The notes: a model not told the origin generated them from the letters alone. 64,000 bases of DNA from Alphaproteobacteria bacterium (GCA_022819985.1 JAJEGH010000016.1:1-64000); one strand, 5' to 3'; positions 33,360-43,147 are shown, counted from the first letter of the stretch. Numbers and translations: made by a program.

Positions 33360-33857
33360 TCAACTCAATTCAGCAAGGTTCACACGCACAAATTCGTTTG
33401 GCAAACTTTCGGCGGACAGATAGCGCGCCCGCCGGTGCGCGCCGTTCATGTTGACCAGACACAGGGCGCCGCCTTCCGAGTTGCATAACAGCAAGACCGA
33501 ACGCCCGTACCCGCCCGGCGCATCTATCGCGATCTCACCGTCGGGCGTGGGATAGACTTCGTAGCGCCGCGGCGAAATCCGGTACATGGCCGTCAGCAGT
33601 CGGCGGGCGTTCGCCAGTGCCGCCCCGGACGGCGCAGGAAACTGCTCTTCGCCGGCCTCGGCGATGACATCGTCAAGGTCGCGCAGGGCGTCCCTCAGTT
33701 CGGGGGGTCGGGTTCCTTCTGCCACCTGGACCTCGCGCCGTTGCTTTCGACCCTTCGCCGGAGGAGGTTCCGGTAATGCAGATGTGCCGTCTACCGGCTC
33801 GGTGCATCCCCGAAGATTTAGACACTCCCGGCGCACCGCGCCAGTGAGACGCATCAT
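33360..33857 (-). CDS. Unknown conserved-looking protein
   Basis: This 165-residue protein has no family I can name. The C-terminal half looks folded and constrained (RRYEVYPTPDGEIAIDAP, SVLLLCNSEGGALCLVNM, then HRRARYLSAESLP), ending shortly after with a Leu-Glu-Ser. The N-terminal half is Pro- and charge-rich and may be a linker. It lies between the broken HNH gene and a TPR gene and may belong to the same imported patch. The exact start is uncertain. Confidence 0.5.
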   Translation of the reverse strand: MMRLTGAVRRECLNLRGCTEPVDGTSALPEPPPAKGRKQRREVQVAEGTRPPELRDALRDLDDVIAEAGEEQFPAPSGAALANARRLLTAMYRISPRRYEVYPTPDGEIAIDAPGGYGRSVLLLCNSEGGALCLVNMNGAHRRARYLSAESLPNEFVRVNLAELS

Positions 33858-33875
33858 CTGCCGTCAACCCCTTAT

Positions 33876-35249
33876 CTACCCCAGCGCCGCAGCCTTCTGC
33901 CCCGCCGGGCCGTCCGCGTCGCCGAACAGGGCGGCGTAGCGGCGGCGGGTCCAGGCGCTGGTCGGGCGGCGTTCGGCGCGCTCGGCGACCAGGGCCCTGG
34001 CGCGGGCGGTGCGGCCGGCCCGGATCGTCGCTTCGATGTGCATATGGGCGAACAGATCGCGCTGGGCGTGGCTGCCGCCGAGCCGCCGCAGCCCGTAGCG
34101 CACGGAACCCAGCAGGTCGGCGGCGCGGCCGTAATCGCCGGCGTAATAGGCGGCTGCGGCGTCGCACACCGGCGTCGCGACGTCCCGGTAGATGGGCGCC
34201 TGGCTGCCGTCGGCCTGCGCCGCGTTCCGCACCCCTGCCCGATGGTCCGCCAGCGCCGCGCCGTCGCCGGTCCGGGCAAGGGCGATGGCGTAGTGGGCGT
34301 CGACGAAGGCGAGCAGCAGGTCGGCGGCGTGTTCGGCGCAGTGGCCGGCGACTTCCCGCCAGCGGTCGCCGACATCGACCCCTTCCGATTCGAGCCGCCA
34401 CAGCAGGGCGACCGCGTTGGTCAGGTCGAGATAGTCGCCGGTCTCCTCCTCGCGCACGCCGCGGTCGTAAAGGTCGAGCACCGCGTCGTATTCGCCGAGT
34501 TCCAGATGGAACAGCGCCCGATGCCACCAGAGATGGAAGCGGAAGTTCTGGACCTGGGTCCAGTGCGGCTCCAGGCCGGACAGCCAGGCGATGCCCTCGG
34601 CCTGCCGGCCCTGCATCTCCATGACATGGGCGACGGCATGGGTGCCCCAGGGATCGTCCGGGTTGATGCCGACGGCTTCCCGGCCGCGCTGCTCGGCGCG
34701 GGCATAGTCGCCGTCCTCCTCCAGCGCGAAAGCATAGCAGCCGGCGACGAAGCCGTAGTCCGGCACCGTGGGATCCCAGGCGTGCATGATCCGGGCGAGC
34801 GAATCGCGCATGGCGGCGCTGTCGCCGCTGTAGAAATGGGTGTAGTGCGCCAGCCGCATGGCGAGCAGGTCGTGCGGATGGTCGGTGAGGATGCCGTCCC
34901 ACAGCGCGGTCGCGCCCGTCATGTCGCCCGCCGCCCATAGGTCCAGCGCCGCAATATGCGCCGCTTCGCGCTCCGTGACCGGCCGGTCGGCGGCGGCCCG
35001 CTGCGCCGCCGCCAGGGATTTGCACCCGGCCGCCCAGCGCTTGGCCTCGCTGAACAGCAGCATGAAATAGCCGCGCAAACAGTGCGCCATCGGCATGTCG
35101 GCGTCGGCGGCATAGGCCTCCTTCAGCCGGTCGCCGGTGTCGCGCCGCATGCCGAGATAGCTGCGCACCGTGCGATCCCACGCCTCGGCGGCTTCCGGCG
35201 ATGCGGCGGTCAGCGCAAGGCCGCGGCTGTCGGGATAGGTATTCGGCAT
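33876..35249 (-). CDS. Tetratricopeptide-repeat protein (TTC38-like)
   Basis: The product has 457 residues from ATG 35249, with GGAGTGAG upstream. Paired helices of TPR type run through the whole protein, for example AALDLWAAGDMTGATALWDGI, ALEEDGDYARAEQRGREAVG and HLELGEYDAVLDLYDRGV. The arrangement is like the TTC38 family of soluble TPR proteins. No enzyme motif is visible. It follows the GST gene by 35 bases and is probably co-transcribed with it. Confidence 0.75.
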   Translation of the reverse strand: MPNTYPDSRGLALTAASPEAAEAWDRTVRSYLGMRRDTGDRLKEAYAADADMPMAHCLRGYFMLLFSEAKRWAAGCKSLAAAQRAAADRPVTEREAAHIAALDLWAAGDMTGATALWDGILTDHPHDLLAMRLAHYTHFYSGDSAAMRDSLARIMHAWDPTVPDYGFVAGCYAFALEEDGDYARAEQRGREAVGINPDDPWGTHAVAHVMEMQGRQAEGIAWLSGLEPHWTQVQNFRFHLWWHRALFHLELGEYDAVLDLYDRGVREEETGDYLDLTNAVALLWRLESEGVDVGDRWREVAGHCAEHAADLLLAFVDAHYAIALARTGDGAALADHRAGVRNAAQADGSQAPIYRDVATPVCDAAAAYYAGDYGRAADLLGSVRYGLRRLGGSHAQRDLFAHMHIEATIRAGRTARARALVAERAERRPTSAWTRRRYAALFGDADGPAGQKAAALG

Positions 35250-35284
35250 TCGCTCACTCCGGAACGGGCTGGCGTCGATGGCGC

Positions 35285-35905
35285 TCAGGTCAGCGGCAGC
35301 ATGACGTGTTTTTGAAAGGCCGGGCGCTTCTCGAGTCGGTCCATCCAGTCCGCGACATGCAGCAGCTCCGGCCGTTCGATATGCAGGTTGAGATAGCGCC
35401 AGGTGACGGCGCCGGCAGGAATATCGCCCATCGTGAATCGGTCGCCGCCGATGTAGTCCCTGCTCGCCAAGGCGGCATCCAGGATCTGGAAGACATGGCC
35501 GCACTCGATGGCCCTCTCCGAGATCAGGGCCATGTCGCGCTGGTCCGGCGGCGTGCGGACCAGGCCCCAGAACACCGGGATCAGCGGCCCCATGACAGTG
35601 GTCAGCACCCAATCCATCCACATATCGGCAAGTGCGCGCTCGGCCGGATCGGAGGGCCAGAGATCGCCCTCGCTCCACTTGGCGGCGACATAGCGAGTGA
35701 CCGCGTTCGATTCCCAGACAACGGTATCGCCGTCGATCAGGGTCGGGATGCGGCGGTTCGGGTTGAGCCTGCCGTAGCTTTCGGTATCGAGCAGGCCGAA
35801 TTCGCCGCCGGCGTCCAGCCGCTCGAACGGCACGCCTGCCTCTTCCAGCGCCCACACCGCCTTCTGCACGTTGACCGAATTCTTGCGGCCCCACACCGTT
35901 ACCAT
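35285..35905 (-). CDS. Glutathione S-transferase family protein
   Basis: This 206-residue cytosolic GST has an N-terminal thioredoxin-like domain (VWGRKNSVNVQKAVWALEEAG; glutathione contacts RIPTLIDGD and ESNAVTRYVA). An all-helical C-terminal domain includes RDYIGGDRFTMGDIPAGAV. The Ser/Asn-containing active-site loop fits bacterial theta/beta-like GSTs. It could detoxify electrophiles or serve a catabolic step. It is divergent from the flavin monooxygenase gene. Confidence 0.88.
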   Translation of the reverse strand: MVTVWGRKNSVNVQKAVWALEEAGVPFERLDAGGEFGLLDTESYGRLNPNRRIPTLIDGDTVVWESNAVTRYVAAKWSEGDLWPSDPAERALADMWMDWVLTTVMGPLIPVFWGLVRTPPDQRDMALISERAIECGHVFQILDAALASRDYIGGDRFTMGDIPAGAVTWRYLNLHIERPELLHVADWMDRLEKRPAFQKHVMLPLT

Positions 35906-36061
35906 CCGGCAACCTCCCCTGATCCGTGACAGTGCCGGGGCACGATAACGCCGCGCTGCCCGGCGCCCAAGCAAAATAGGGGTTTGACCCGACGCACCGG
36001 CGGCAGGCATGGTCGATCCCGGCGGCCAGCCGCCATTGGCCCTGTCCCGGAAGCCGAAGCC

Positions 36062-37141
36062 TTGGATTTCTGCCTGTTTCATCTGCCGACCTGGCGCCAC
36101 GCCTATCCGGTGACGCTGAACCGGTTCTACGAGGAGCTGATCGCCGCCGTGAAGCTGGCGGACGCGCTGGGCTGGCGCAGCTACCGAACGACGGAGCACC
36201 ATTTCCACTATTACGGCGGCGCGGTGCCCAACCCGGCGCTCTACCTCACGGCGCTGGCGCGCGAGACCCGGCAGATCCGGCTGGGCACGGCGGTCTCGCT
36301 GCTGCCGCTGCGCCACCCGCTCCAGGTCGCCGAAGACCTGGCGTCCCTCGACCAGTTTTCCGGCGGCCGGGCCGAGATCGGCCTGTCCCGCGGCTTCGTC
36401 CCCCACGAGTTCGCTGCCTTCGGCGTGACCCGGGAGGAAAGCGCCAAGCGCATGTATGAGGGGCTGGAGGTCATCGAGAAATTCTGGGCCGGCGAGCCGT
36501 TCGCCCATGCCGGCCGCTTCTGGTCGTTCGACAGGGTCGAGCCCTGGCCGGCGTCGGTGCAGCCGGAACCGTCGATCTGGATTGCGGCGTCGAACGATCG
36601 CGGCAGTTTCGAGGCCGCCGGCCGGCGCGGCTACAACCTGATGATGAACCAGTATCCGATGAGCTTCGAGAGTCTGGCGCAGAAGATGGGCTGGTACCGC
36701 GGCGCGCTGACCGGCGCCGGCCATGCCGACGTAAGCCCGGGCCCGGACGGCCGCAAAGCCATGGTCGCCCTGCTGACGGTGATCGCCGACACCGAAGAGG
36801 AGGCCGTCGCGATCGGACAGCCGGCGGTGCAGGAGCATGTCGCCGCCTTCGGCAAGGTGCTGGCCGGCGACACCTGGAACCGGGATTTCGCCGCCAGCGA
36901 GGCGGCGCTGACCGGCAGCACCGGGATCGACGACCTGACGACCCTGTTCCGCGAACGCTGCCTGATGACAACGGCGGACCGGGCGGCGGAAAAGATCGCC
37001 GCCTATCGCGACCTGGGCTTCACTGAGGTCGCCTTCATCGCGCGCTTCACCAGCATAACTGCCGAACGGGAGCGCGAAACCGTCGAGCGGCTGCACCGGG
37101 ACGTCCTGCCGCTGCTCGGCGCAACCGCCGCGGCGGCCTGA
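36062..37141 (+). CDS. LLM-class (luciferase-like) flavin-dependent oxidoreductase
   Basis: This protein of about 359 residues belongs to the luciferase-like monooxygenase superfamily, which uses reduced flavin. It begins LDFCLFHLPTW, then RTTEHHFHYYGGAVPNPALYL, LGTAVSLLPLRHPLQVAEDLA, and SGGRAEIGLSRGF. The start is uncertain: no ATG exists early in the frame. A TTG at 36062, preceded by GGAAG, places the N-terminus where the family begins; another TTG lies at 35984. The substrate is unknown. A flavin reductase is not adjacent. Confidence 0.82.
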   Translation: MDFCLFHLPTWRHAYPVTLNRFYEELIAAVKLADALGWRSYRTTEHHFHYYGGAVPNPALYLTALARETRQIRLGTAVSLLPLRHPLQVAEDLASLDQFSGGRAEIGLSRGFVPHEFAAFGVTREESAKRMYEGLEVIEKFWAGEPFAHAGRFWSFDRVEPWPASVQPEPSIWIAASNDRGSFEAAGRRGYNLMMNQYPMSFESLAQKMGWYRGALTGAGHADVSPGPDGRKAMVALLTVIADTEEEAVAIGQPAVQEHVAAFGKVLAGDTWNRDFAASEAALTGSTGIDDLTTLFRERCLMTTADRAAEKIAAYRDLGFTEVAFIARFTSITAERERETVERLHRDVLPLLGATAAAA

Positions 37142-37243
37142 TTCGAACCCCGCTTCGAATGGGGCCGCCTGCGGCCTTCTATTGACGCTCCTGCCCGCGA
37201 TTCCTACGCTCGGCGGGACCGGGCCTGAGAGGAAGGAAATTCC

Positions 37244-39379
37244 ATGCCGCTCGATAGCGCACTTCCTGCCGCCGGAGCCGTGCCGGCCTCCGGGGCGGTC
37301 GCGACCGTCCGCTCGGCCTGCCCGCACGATTGCCCGAGCGCCTGCGCGCTGGAAGTGGAGCGCCTGTCGCCGACGCGCATCGGCCGCATTCGCGGCAACA
37401 AGGAACTGCCCTACACGGCCGGCGTCGTCTGCGAGAAGGTCTCCCGCTACGCCGAGCGCGTGCATCACCCGGACCGGCTGGGCCGGCCGCTGCGCCGGAC
37501 CGGGGCGAAGGGCGAGGGCGATTTTGCGCCGATCGGCTGGGACGACGCCCTCGACGAGATCGCCGAAGCCTTCCTGCGCGCCGAAGCCCGCCACGGCAGC
37601 GAAGCGGTCTGGCCCTATCATTCCGGCGGCACGCTGGGCATCGTCAGCCGCTGGGGCCTCGACCGGCTGCGCAACGCCAAACGCTATTCGAAGCAGCGCT
37701 CGACCATCTGCGTCGGCCCGTCCTCCTCCGGCTGGAAGGCCGGCATCGGCATGCTGACCGGCCCCGACCCGGCGGAAGCGGCGAAATCCGACCTGATCGT
37801 CGTGTGGGGCGGCAACCCGGTCGCCACCCATGTCAACCTGATGAGCCACATCCGGCGCGCCCGCAAGGACAGGGGCGCCGAGCTGGTCGTGATCGATGTC
37901 TACGACACGCCGACGGTGCAGGCGGCGGACCGGGCGCTGATCCTGCGCCCCGGCACGGACGGCGCGCTGGCGCTGGCGATGATGCAGGTGATCCTGGCCG
38001 AAGGGCTGGCGGATCGGAACTATCTCGCCCGGCTGACCGATTTCGACGCGGAGATCGAGCGACACATCCGCAGCCGGACGCCGGCCTGGGCGGCGGAAAT
38101 CACCGGCCTGCCCGAGCAGGATATTATCGATTTCGCCCGCCTGTACGGCCGGACGAAGCGCAGCTTCCTGCGCCTCGGCCTCGGCTTCACCCGGTCGCGC
38201 AACGGCGCCGTCGCCATGCATGCCGTGAGCTGCCTGCCGGCGCTCACCGGCGCGTGGCAGGAGGAAGGCGGCGGTGCCTTCTACGCCCGGCTGGAGGATT
38301 GGGGGCTGGACCTGAACCTCGCCCACGGCCTCGACCTTGCCGACCCGGCGATCCGCTCGCTCGACCAGTCGCGCATCGGCCCGGTGCTGACCGGCGCGCC
38401 CGGCGCGCTGGAGGGCGGCCCGCCGGTCACGGCGATGCTGATCCAGAACGCCAATTCCGCCGAGGTGGCGCCGGACAGCCGCACCGTGCGCGCCGGCCTG
38501 GCGCGGGACGACCTGTTCCTGTGCGTCCACGAGCAGTTCATGACCGCGACCGCCCGCTACGCCGATATCGTGCTGCCGGCGACCACCTTTCTGGAATGCG
38601 ACGACATCTATATGGGCTGGGGCCATTCGGCGCTCACCGTCGGCAAGCGGGCGATCGAGCCCTTCGCCGAGACCCGGAGCAACCACGATGTCGTGTGCGG
38701 CCTGGCGAAACGGCTCGGCGCCGAGAGCCCGGCCTTCGACATGAGCGCGTGGGACCTGATCGACGCCACGCTGCAGAGCTCGGGCAAGGGCGGCGCCGAC
38801 GCCGCGGCGGAAAAGGGCTGGATCGACTGCAACCATGCCTTCGAGGATGCGCATTTCCTGAACGGGTTTCCGACTTCGGACGGCAAGTTCCATTTCCGGC
38901 CGGGCTGGGAATCGCTCGGCCCCTACCATGCCGGCATGCCGGCCCTGCCCGACCATTGGGCGGTAACCGAAACGGCCGACGACGCCCGGCCCTTCCGGCT
39001 GGTCTCGCCGCCGGCCCGCACCTTCCTGAATTCCAGCTTCACCGAGACGCGCGGCTCGCAACGGCGAGAGGGGTCGCCGGCCGTCCTCGTCCACGCCGAC
39101 GACGCTGCGGCCCACTTCATCGTGGACGGCGCCGTCGTGCGGGTCGGCAACGACCGGGGCGCGGTGACGCTGACGGCGCGCATCGCCGACGGCCTGCTGC
39201 CCGGCACCGCGATCGTCGAGGGTATCTGGCCGGGCGACAGCTACCGCGATCCGGCGGGCGGCGGGATGGGCATCAACCAACTCGTCTCGGCCGAGGCGGT
39301 CGGTCCGGTCGGCGGCGTGGCGTTCCACGACACGGCGGTGTGGATAAGGCCGGCGGAGCGGGCCGCCGGGGCAGCCTGA
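37244..39379 (+). CDS. Molybdopterin-dependent oxidoreductase (DMSO-reductase family)
   Basis: This 711-residue protein has an N-terminal iron-sulfur motif, CPHDCPSACALEV with a fourth Cys in TAGVVCEKVSRYA. Molybdopterin-binding segments follow, including VVWGGNPVATHVNLMSHI and DIVLPATTFLECDD. A C-terminal dinucleotide-binding domain contains VSPPARTFLNSSF. No Tat signal is apparent, so it is probably cytoplasmic. It resembles formate-dehydrogenase-like or biotin-sulfoxide-like oxidoreductases of unknown substrate. No electron-transfer subunit is adjacent. The window also has mobB, moeA, moaD and moeB for its cofactor. Confidence 0.86.
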   Translation: MPLDSALPAAGAVPASGAVATVRSACPHDCPSACALEVERLSPTRIGRIRGNKELPYTAGVVCEKVSRYAERVHHPDRLGRPLRRTGAKGEGDFAPIGWDDALDEIAEAFLRAEARHGSEAVWPYHSGGTLGIVSRWGLDRLRNAKRYSKQRSTICVGPSSSGWKAGIGMLTGPDPAEAAKSDLIVVWGGNPVATHVNLMSHIRRARKDRGAELVVIDVYDTPTVQAADRALILRPGTDGALALAMMQVILAEGLADRNYLARLTDFDAEIERHIRSRTPAWAAEITGLPEQDIIDFARLYGRTKRSFLRLGLGFTRSRNGAVAMHAVSCLPALTGAWQEEGGGAFYARLEDWGLDLNLAHGLDLADPAIRSLDQSRIGPVLTGAPGALEGGPPVTAMLIQNANSAEVAPDSRTVRAGLARDDLFLCVHEQFMTATARYADIVLPATTFLECDDIYMGWGHSALTVGKRAIEPFAETRSNHDVVCGLAKRLGAESPAFDMSAWDLIDATLQSSGKGGADAAAEKGWIDCNHAFEDAHFLNGFPTSDGKFHFRPGWESLGPYHAGMPALPDHWAVTETADDARPFRLVSPPARTFLNSSFTETRGSQRREGSPAVLVHADDAAAHFIVDGAVVRVGNDRGAVTLTARIADGLLPGTAIVEGIWPGDSYRDPAGGGMGINQLVSAEAVGPVGGVAFHDTAVWIRPAERAAGAA

Positions 39380-39466
39380 ATCGCGGCATCGTGCGGCAGA
39401 TCGGGGCTTGCGCCGCCCCGGCCCGCGCGACATCTCAGGGGCCTGACCGAAACCCGATCTCCCGCC

Positions 39467-40144
39467 ATGTCCGAAGATGCCGCTAAACCGCCGATCCAGG
39501 CGGTGATGATTCCGGTGACGCCGTTCCAGCAGAATTGCTCGCTGCTCTGGTGCACCGAGACCATGCGCGGCGCGGTGACCGATCCGGGCGGCGACCTGGA
39601 GCTGATCGAAAGCGCGATCGCCGAGCGGACGGTCACGGTCGAGAAGATCCTCATCACCCACGGCCATCTCGATCATGCCGGCGGCACGAAGGACCTGGCC
39701 GAGCGGCTCGAGGTTCCTGTGGAGGGCCCGCACGAGGCCGACATCTTCTGGATCGGCCGGATGGAGGAGCAGAGCCGGATGTTCGGCTTTGCCGGCGCCC
39801 GGGAATTCGAGCCGGATCGCTGGCTCAAGGACGGCGATACGGTCAGCTTCGGCAACGTCACGATGGACGTGATCCACTGCCCCGGCCACACGCCCGGCCA
39901 TGTCGTCTTCGTCCATCGCGCAGCCGGCTTCGCCGTAGTCGGCGACGTGCTGTTCCAGGGCTCGATCGGCCGGTCCGATTTCCCGATGGGCAACCACGAC
40001 GACCTGATCGCCAGCATCCGTAACAAGCTGTTCCCGCTCGGCGACGACATCGCCTTCATCCCCGGCCACGGCCCGCCGTCGACCTTCGGCGAGGAACGCC
40101 GGAGCAATCCGTTCGTCTCGGATATCGCGCTCGGCCTGGCCTGA
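39467..40144 (+). CDS. MBL-fold metallo-hydrolase (glyoxalase II-like, YcbL type)
   Basis: This 225-residue metallo-beta-lactamase-fold hydrolase has its zinc motif in LITHGHLDHAGGTKDLA. Further ligands are in CPGHTPGHVVFVH, VVGDVLFQGSIGRSDFP and IPGHGPPSTFGEE. The short length, lacking the glyoxalase II C-terminal domain, fits YcbL-like thioesterases. It starts 87 bases behind the molybdopterin enzyme and may be co-transcribed. Confidence 0.88.
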   Translation: MSEDAAKPPIQAVMIPVTPFQQNCSLLWCTETMRGAVTDPGGDLELIESAIAERTVTVEKILITHGHLDHAGGTKDLAERLEVPVEGPHEADIFWIGRMEEQSRMFGFAGAREFEPDRWLKDGDTVSFGNVTMDVIHCPGHTPGHVVFVHRAAGFAVVGDVLFQGSIGRSDFPMGNHDDLIASIRNKLFPLGDDIAFIPGHGPPSTFGEERRSNPFVSDIALGLA

Positions 40145-40186
40145 CCCCGCTGCCGCCCCCGCGCGCCGGCCGCAGCGAAGCGCCGG

Positions 40187-41230
40187 CTATCCGTCGAGCG
40201 CCGCGGCCAGCCGGTCGAATTCCGCCAGCCATTCGGTGCGCCAGGCCTGCTTTACGGACTCGTCCACCCAGGCGCCGTCGATGCCGTTCGCCACGAAGCC
40301 GCGCAGCATTTCGAACGGCAGGGCGAAGGTCGTCACCATCTCGGCGTGGGCGTTGGCCGGGTCGGTGTGGTGCAACGGCGGATCGTCGCTGTTCGGCATG
40401 ATCTTCAGCCCGGTCCGCGCCATCGCGGCGATGGGATGGACCTTGGCGAAATCCTGCCCCCTCAGCGTCCGGTTGTACCAGGAATTGGTCGGCACGACGG
40501 TGAAGACGATGCCCTCGTCCTCGCAGCGTTTCAGCAGATCCGGCGCGTCGAGCACCGTATAGCCGTGGTCGATGCGCTCGCAGCCCAGCAGGTCGAGCGC
40601 GGTCTCGACGTTGCGCGCCGGCTCGCCGAACTCGCCGGCATGGGCGGTGCGTTTCAGGCCGCGTTCGCCGGCCAGCCGGTAGGCCTTCCAGAATTTCTCC
40701 GGCGGATGGCCGGTCTCCATGTAATCCATGCCGATGCCGACGGTTTCGTCCCGCGGATGGGCAACGGCGGCCTCGACCATCTCAAAGCCGAGTTCCGGCG
40801 AGGACTCGCGGTCGATGGACGGGATCAGCCGGCCGATAATACCGAAATCCGCCTCGGCGTCGCGCAATCCGGCGATCATGCCGTCGACCGAGGCTTCGTA
40901 GCCGATGTCGCCGATAGTCCAGTGGTCGGTCGGGTTCCAGAACATCTCGCGATAGCGCACCCCGGCTTCCGCGGCGTGCTGCTGGGTGGCATAGACCGCG
41001 TCGCGGAAATCCTCCGGCGTGCGCAGGGACCGGCAGACCAGTTTCAGCGTCTTCAGCACCCGGTCGAAATTCTCGCCGCGGGCGTAGAGCTCCTCCGGAT
41101 CGTCGTGGGGCGGCAGTTCGACCTTGTTGCGTTCGGCGAGAGTCAGCAGGGTTTCGAGCGGCACGGCGCCGGTGAAATGGACATGCAGCTCGGTCTTCGG
41201 GATGGCGCGGCAGAAGTCGGCGAGGTTCAT
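40187..41230 (-). CDS. add: Adenosine/adenine deaminase family
   Basis: This 347-residue amidohydrolase deaminates adenosine (or a related purine) to inosine. Zinc ligands are in TELHVHFTGAVP near residue 17. Later motifs are RTAHAGEFGEP, the ERIDHGYTVLDAP segment, and NSDDPPLHHTD with the catalytic Asp near 290. The segment VGIGMDYMETGHPP departs from the usual Asp-containing one, so the substrate may not be adenosine itself. It converges with the MBL gene. Confidence 0.85.
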   Translation of the reverse strand: MNLADFCRAIPKTELHVHFTGAVPLETLLTLAERNKVELPPHDDPEELYARGENFDRVLKTLKLVCRSLRTPEDFRDAVYATQQHAAEAGVRYREMFWNPTDHWTIGDIGYEASVDGMIAGLRDAEADFGIIGRLIPSIDRESSPELGFEMVEAAVAHPRDETVGIGMDYMETGHPPEKFWKAYRLAGERGLKRTAHAGEFGEPARNVETALDLLGCERIDHGYTVLDAPDLLKRCEDEGIVFTVVPTNSWYNRTLRGQDFAKVHPIAAMARTGLKIMPNSDDPPLHHTDPANAHAEMVTTFALPFEMLRGFVANGIDGAWVDESVKQAWRTEWLAEFDRLAAALDG

Positions 41231-41434
41231 GGGGCACCTGTCGGCGGGGAATGGCGGATCGGGGCGGACTGGCCCGCATTGTCGGGGCTGGTCCGGGTGT
41301 TGGCAATCCGGTCCGCTATCGGCCCGGCGCGATCGACATGGCGGCGCCCGGGGGTACGGCCCGGTCGATGAGGCTGCAGGCGGAGCCGCGGTAGCGCGCC
41401 GACCGGAAATACATCCGGTCCCTTATGCCCGCCT

Positions 41435-43147
41435 TCACCGGTCCCGCGTTATCACGTTGAGCAGCGCCTGGCGGCCTTCCTCGCGCACCGCGCGGACAGC
41501 GCGGTCGAGCGCATCGGGCAGGGCGGCCGGGTCCTCGACGCGCTCGCCGTAGCCGCCGCTCGCTGCGACCACGGTCTCGAAATCCGGCATCGGGTCGAGC
41601 GCGGTAAGCGGCACCGCATTGCGGCGCATGGCTGCCCCGTCGGGATACATCGCCTTCGTCGCCGCGCGCACCGCGCCCCAGCCGGCATTGTTGCTGACGA
41701 CATAGAGCACCGGCAGGTCGTGCGCCCGCGAGACATAGTGGGCGGGCGTCGGGTTGCCGAACATGTAGGCGCCGTCGCCGACTGCCGCGATCACCAGCCG
41801 GTCCGGCGCGGCCAGCTTCGCGCCGAGCGCCGCGCCGAGCCCCCAGCCCAGCCCGCCGGCCGGGCTGAGGCCGAAATAGCTGCTGGGGCGGCGCAGGGTG
41901 AGCTGGGTCGGCGACAGGCCGAGCTCGTTGAGGACGATGGCGTCGTCGCCCGCGATCCGGCCGATGCAATGGCTGAGCCACGGCACGCCGATCGGCCGGT
42001 CGCCTTTCGACTCCTCGGCTGCGCGGCGCCAGCCGGCGCGCAGTTCGGCCGAGCGGGCGGCCAGCGCGGCATGGCGCGCCGCCACGGCATCGGCGTCGCG
42101 GGTCCGTTGCGCCACGGCGGCGTCGAGCGCCCGCAGGGCGAGCGCCGGGCTGGCGTCGATCGCCAGGTCGCAGGGAAAGCTGCGCACCGGATAGCGGCTG
42201 AACAGCGGATCGACGCCCAGATGGATGACCTGGCAGCCCGCCGGCGGGCCTTGCAGGCTCGGGATCCAGGGCACGTCGCAATCGACCGCCAGCACGGCGT
42301 CGGCGTCGGCGAGCAGGGGGCCGGGATCGTAGCCCAGGTTCATCGGATGGTCGGACGCGATACACAGGGAGCGGGCGAAATAGCTCACCACCGGGATCGC
42401 ATGGCGGTCGGCCAGCCGGGACAGCGTCTCGAAGGCCGCCGCGCTGCGGCCGGCGTCGCCGGTCACGATAACCGGCCGTTCGGCCCCGGCGAGGATGCCG
42501 GCCGCCCGCTCGACAGCGTCCGGGTCGGGACCGGGCGGGGCGGAGGGCGCCGATACAGGCGGTGCTTCGCCCGCGCTTTCTTCGGCCAGAACCTCCCGCG
42601 GCAGGGTGAGGTAGACCGGCCCCATCGGCTCGCTCAGCGCGACCGCCATGGCGCGGTCGACCGCCGCTTCGACAAGATCGCTGCGGCTCAGTTCGTAGTC
42701 CCACTTGACCGTCTCGCGCACCAGGCCGGCCTGATCGAACATTTCCTGGGCCCACTGGATGGGGCGGTTGCGCGCGCCGGGCGGGCCGGTCTCGTGATAG
42801 GGCGTGCGACCGGCGGCGAGCAGCATCGGCACCCGGCCGCGCGACGCGTTGATCAGGCCGCAAACCGCGTTGGCGGTGCCGACATTGACATGGACCATGA
42901 CCGCCTGGGGCCGGCCGGAGACCATCGTGTGGCCGTAGGCCATCGAAACGGCGACATTTTCATGGGGGACGGCGATGGCCGTGGGTAGTTTCCCGCCGTC
43001 CGGTGCGCTGCCGTTCGCCTCGCCGCGGGCAAGCGCCTCGATAATCGGCGGAAAATCCGTGCCGGTGTTGGCGAAAATGTAATCGACATGCCGGCCGAGC
43101 CGCGCCAGCAGCCGGCCGGCGACCGTCTCGCCGCCCGGAACGCTCAT
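41435..43147 (-). CDS. ThDP-dependent enzyme (acetolactate-synthase-like large subunit family)
   Basis: This 570-residue enzyme has the three-domain layout of ThDP decarboxylases and synthases. The catalytic Glu is in VPHENVAVSMAYGHT near residue 62. A central domain includes RPVIVTGDAGRSAAAFETL. The ThDP site is AAVGDGAYMFGNPTPAH near 450, and NNAGWGAVR follows. It is not a standard IlvB and has no small subunit nearby, so it may be a decarboxylase or carboligase of unknown substrate. About 200 bases without a gene separate it from the add start; I see nothing definite in them. Confidence 0.84.
   Translation of the reverse strand: MSVPGGETVAGRLLARLGRHVDYIFANTGTDFPPIIEALARGEANGSAPDGGKLPTAIAVPHENVAVSMAYGHTMVSGRPQAVMVHVNVGTANAVCGLINASRGRVPMLLAAGRTPYHETGPPGARNRPIQWAQEMFDQAGLVRETVKWDYELSRSDLVEAAVDRAMAVALSEPMGPVYLTLPREVLAEESAGEAPPVSAPSAPPGPDPDAVERAAGILAGAERPVIVTGDAGRSAAAFETLSRLADRHAIPVVSYFARSLCIASDHPMNLGYDPGPLLADADAVLAVDCDVPWIPSLQGPPAGCQVIHLGVDPLFSRYPVRSFPCDLAIDASPALALRALDAAVAQRTRDADAVAARHAALAARSAELRAGWRRAAEESKGDRPIGVPWLSHCIGRIAGDDAIVLNELGLSPTQLTLRRPSSYFGLSPAGGLGWGLGAALGAKLAAPDRLVIAAVGDGAYMFGNPTPAHYVSRAHDLPVLYVVSNNAGWGAVRAATKAMYPDGAAMRRNAVPLTALDPMPDFETVVAASGGYGERVEDPAALPDALDRAVRAVREEGRQALLNVITRDR

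Noticed and set aside
35285-40069. Minus-strand open frame of 1594 codons spanning six genes
   Set aside because: It lies antisense to the clearly coding flavin monooxygenase, molybdopterin oxidoreductase and MBL genes. Only its last 206 codons (the GST) look like protein; the rest is an effect of high GC.
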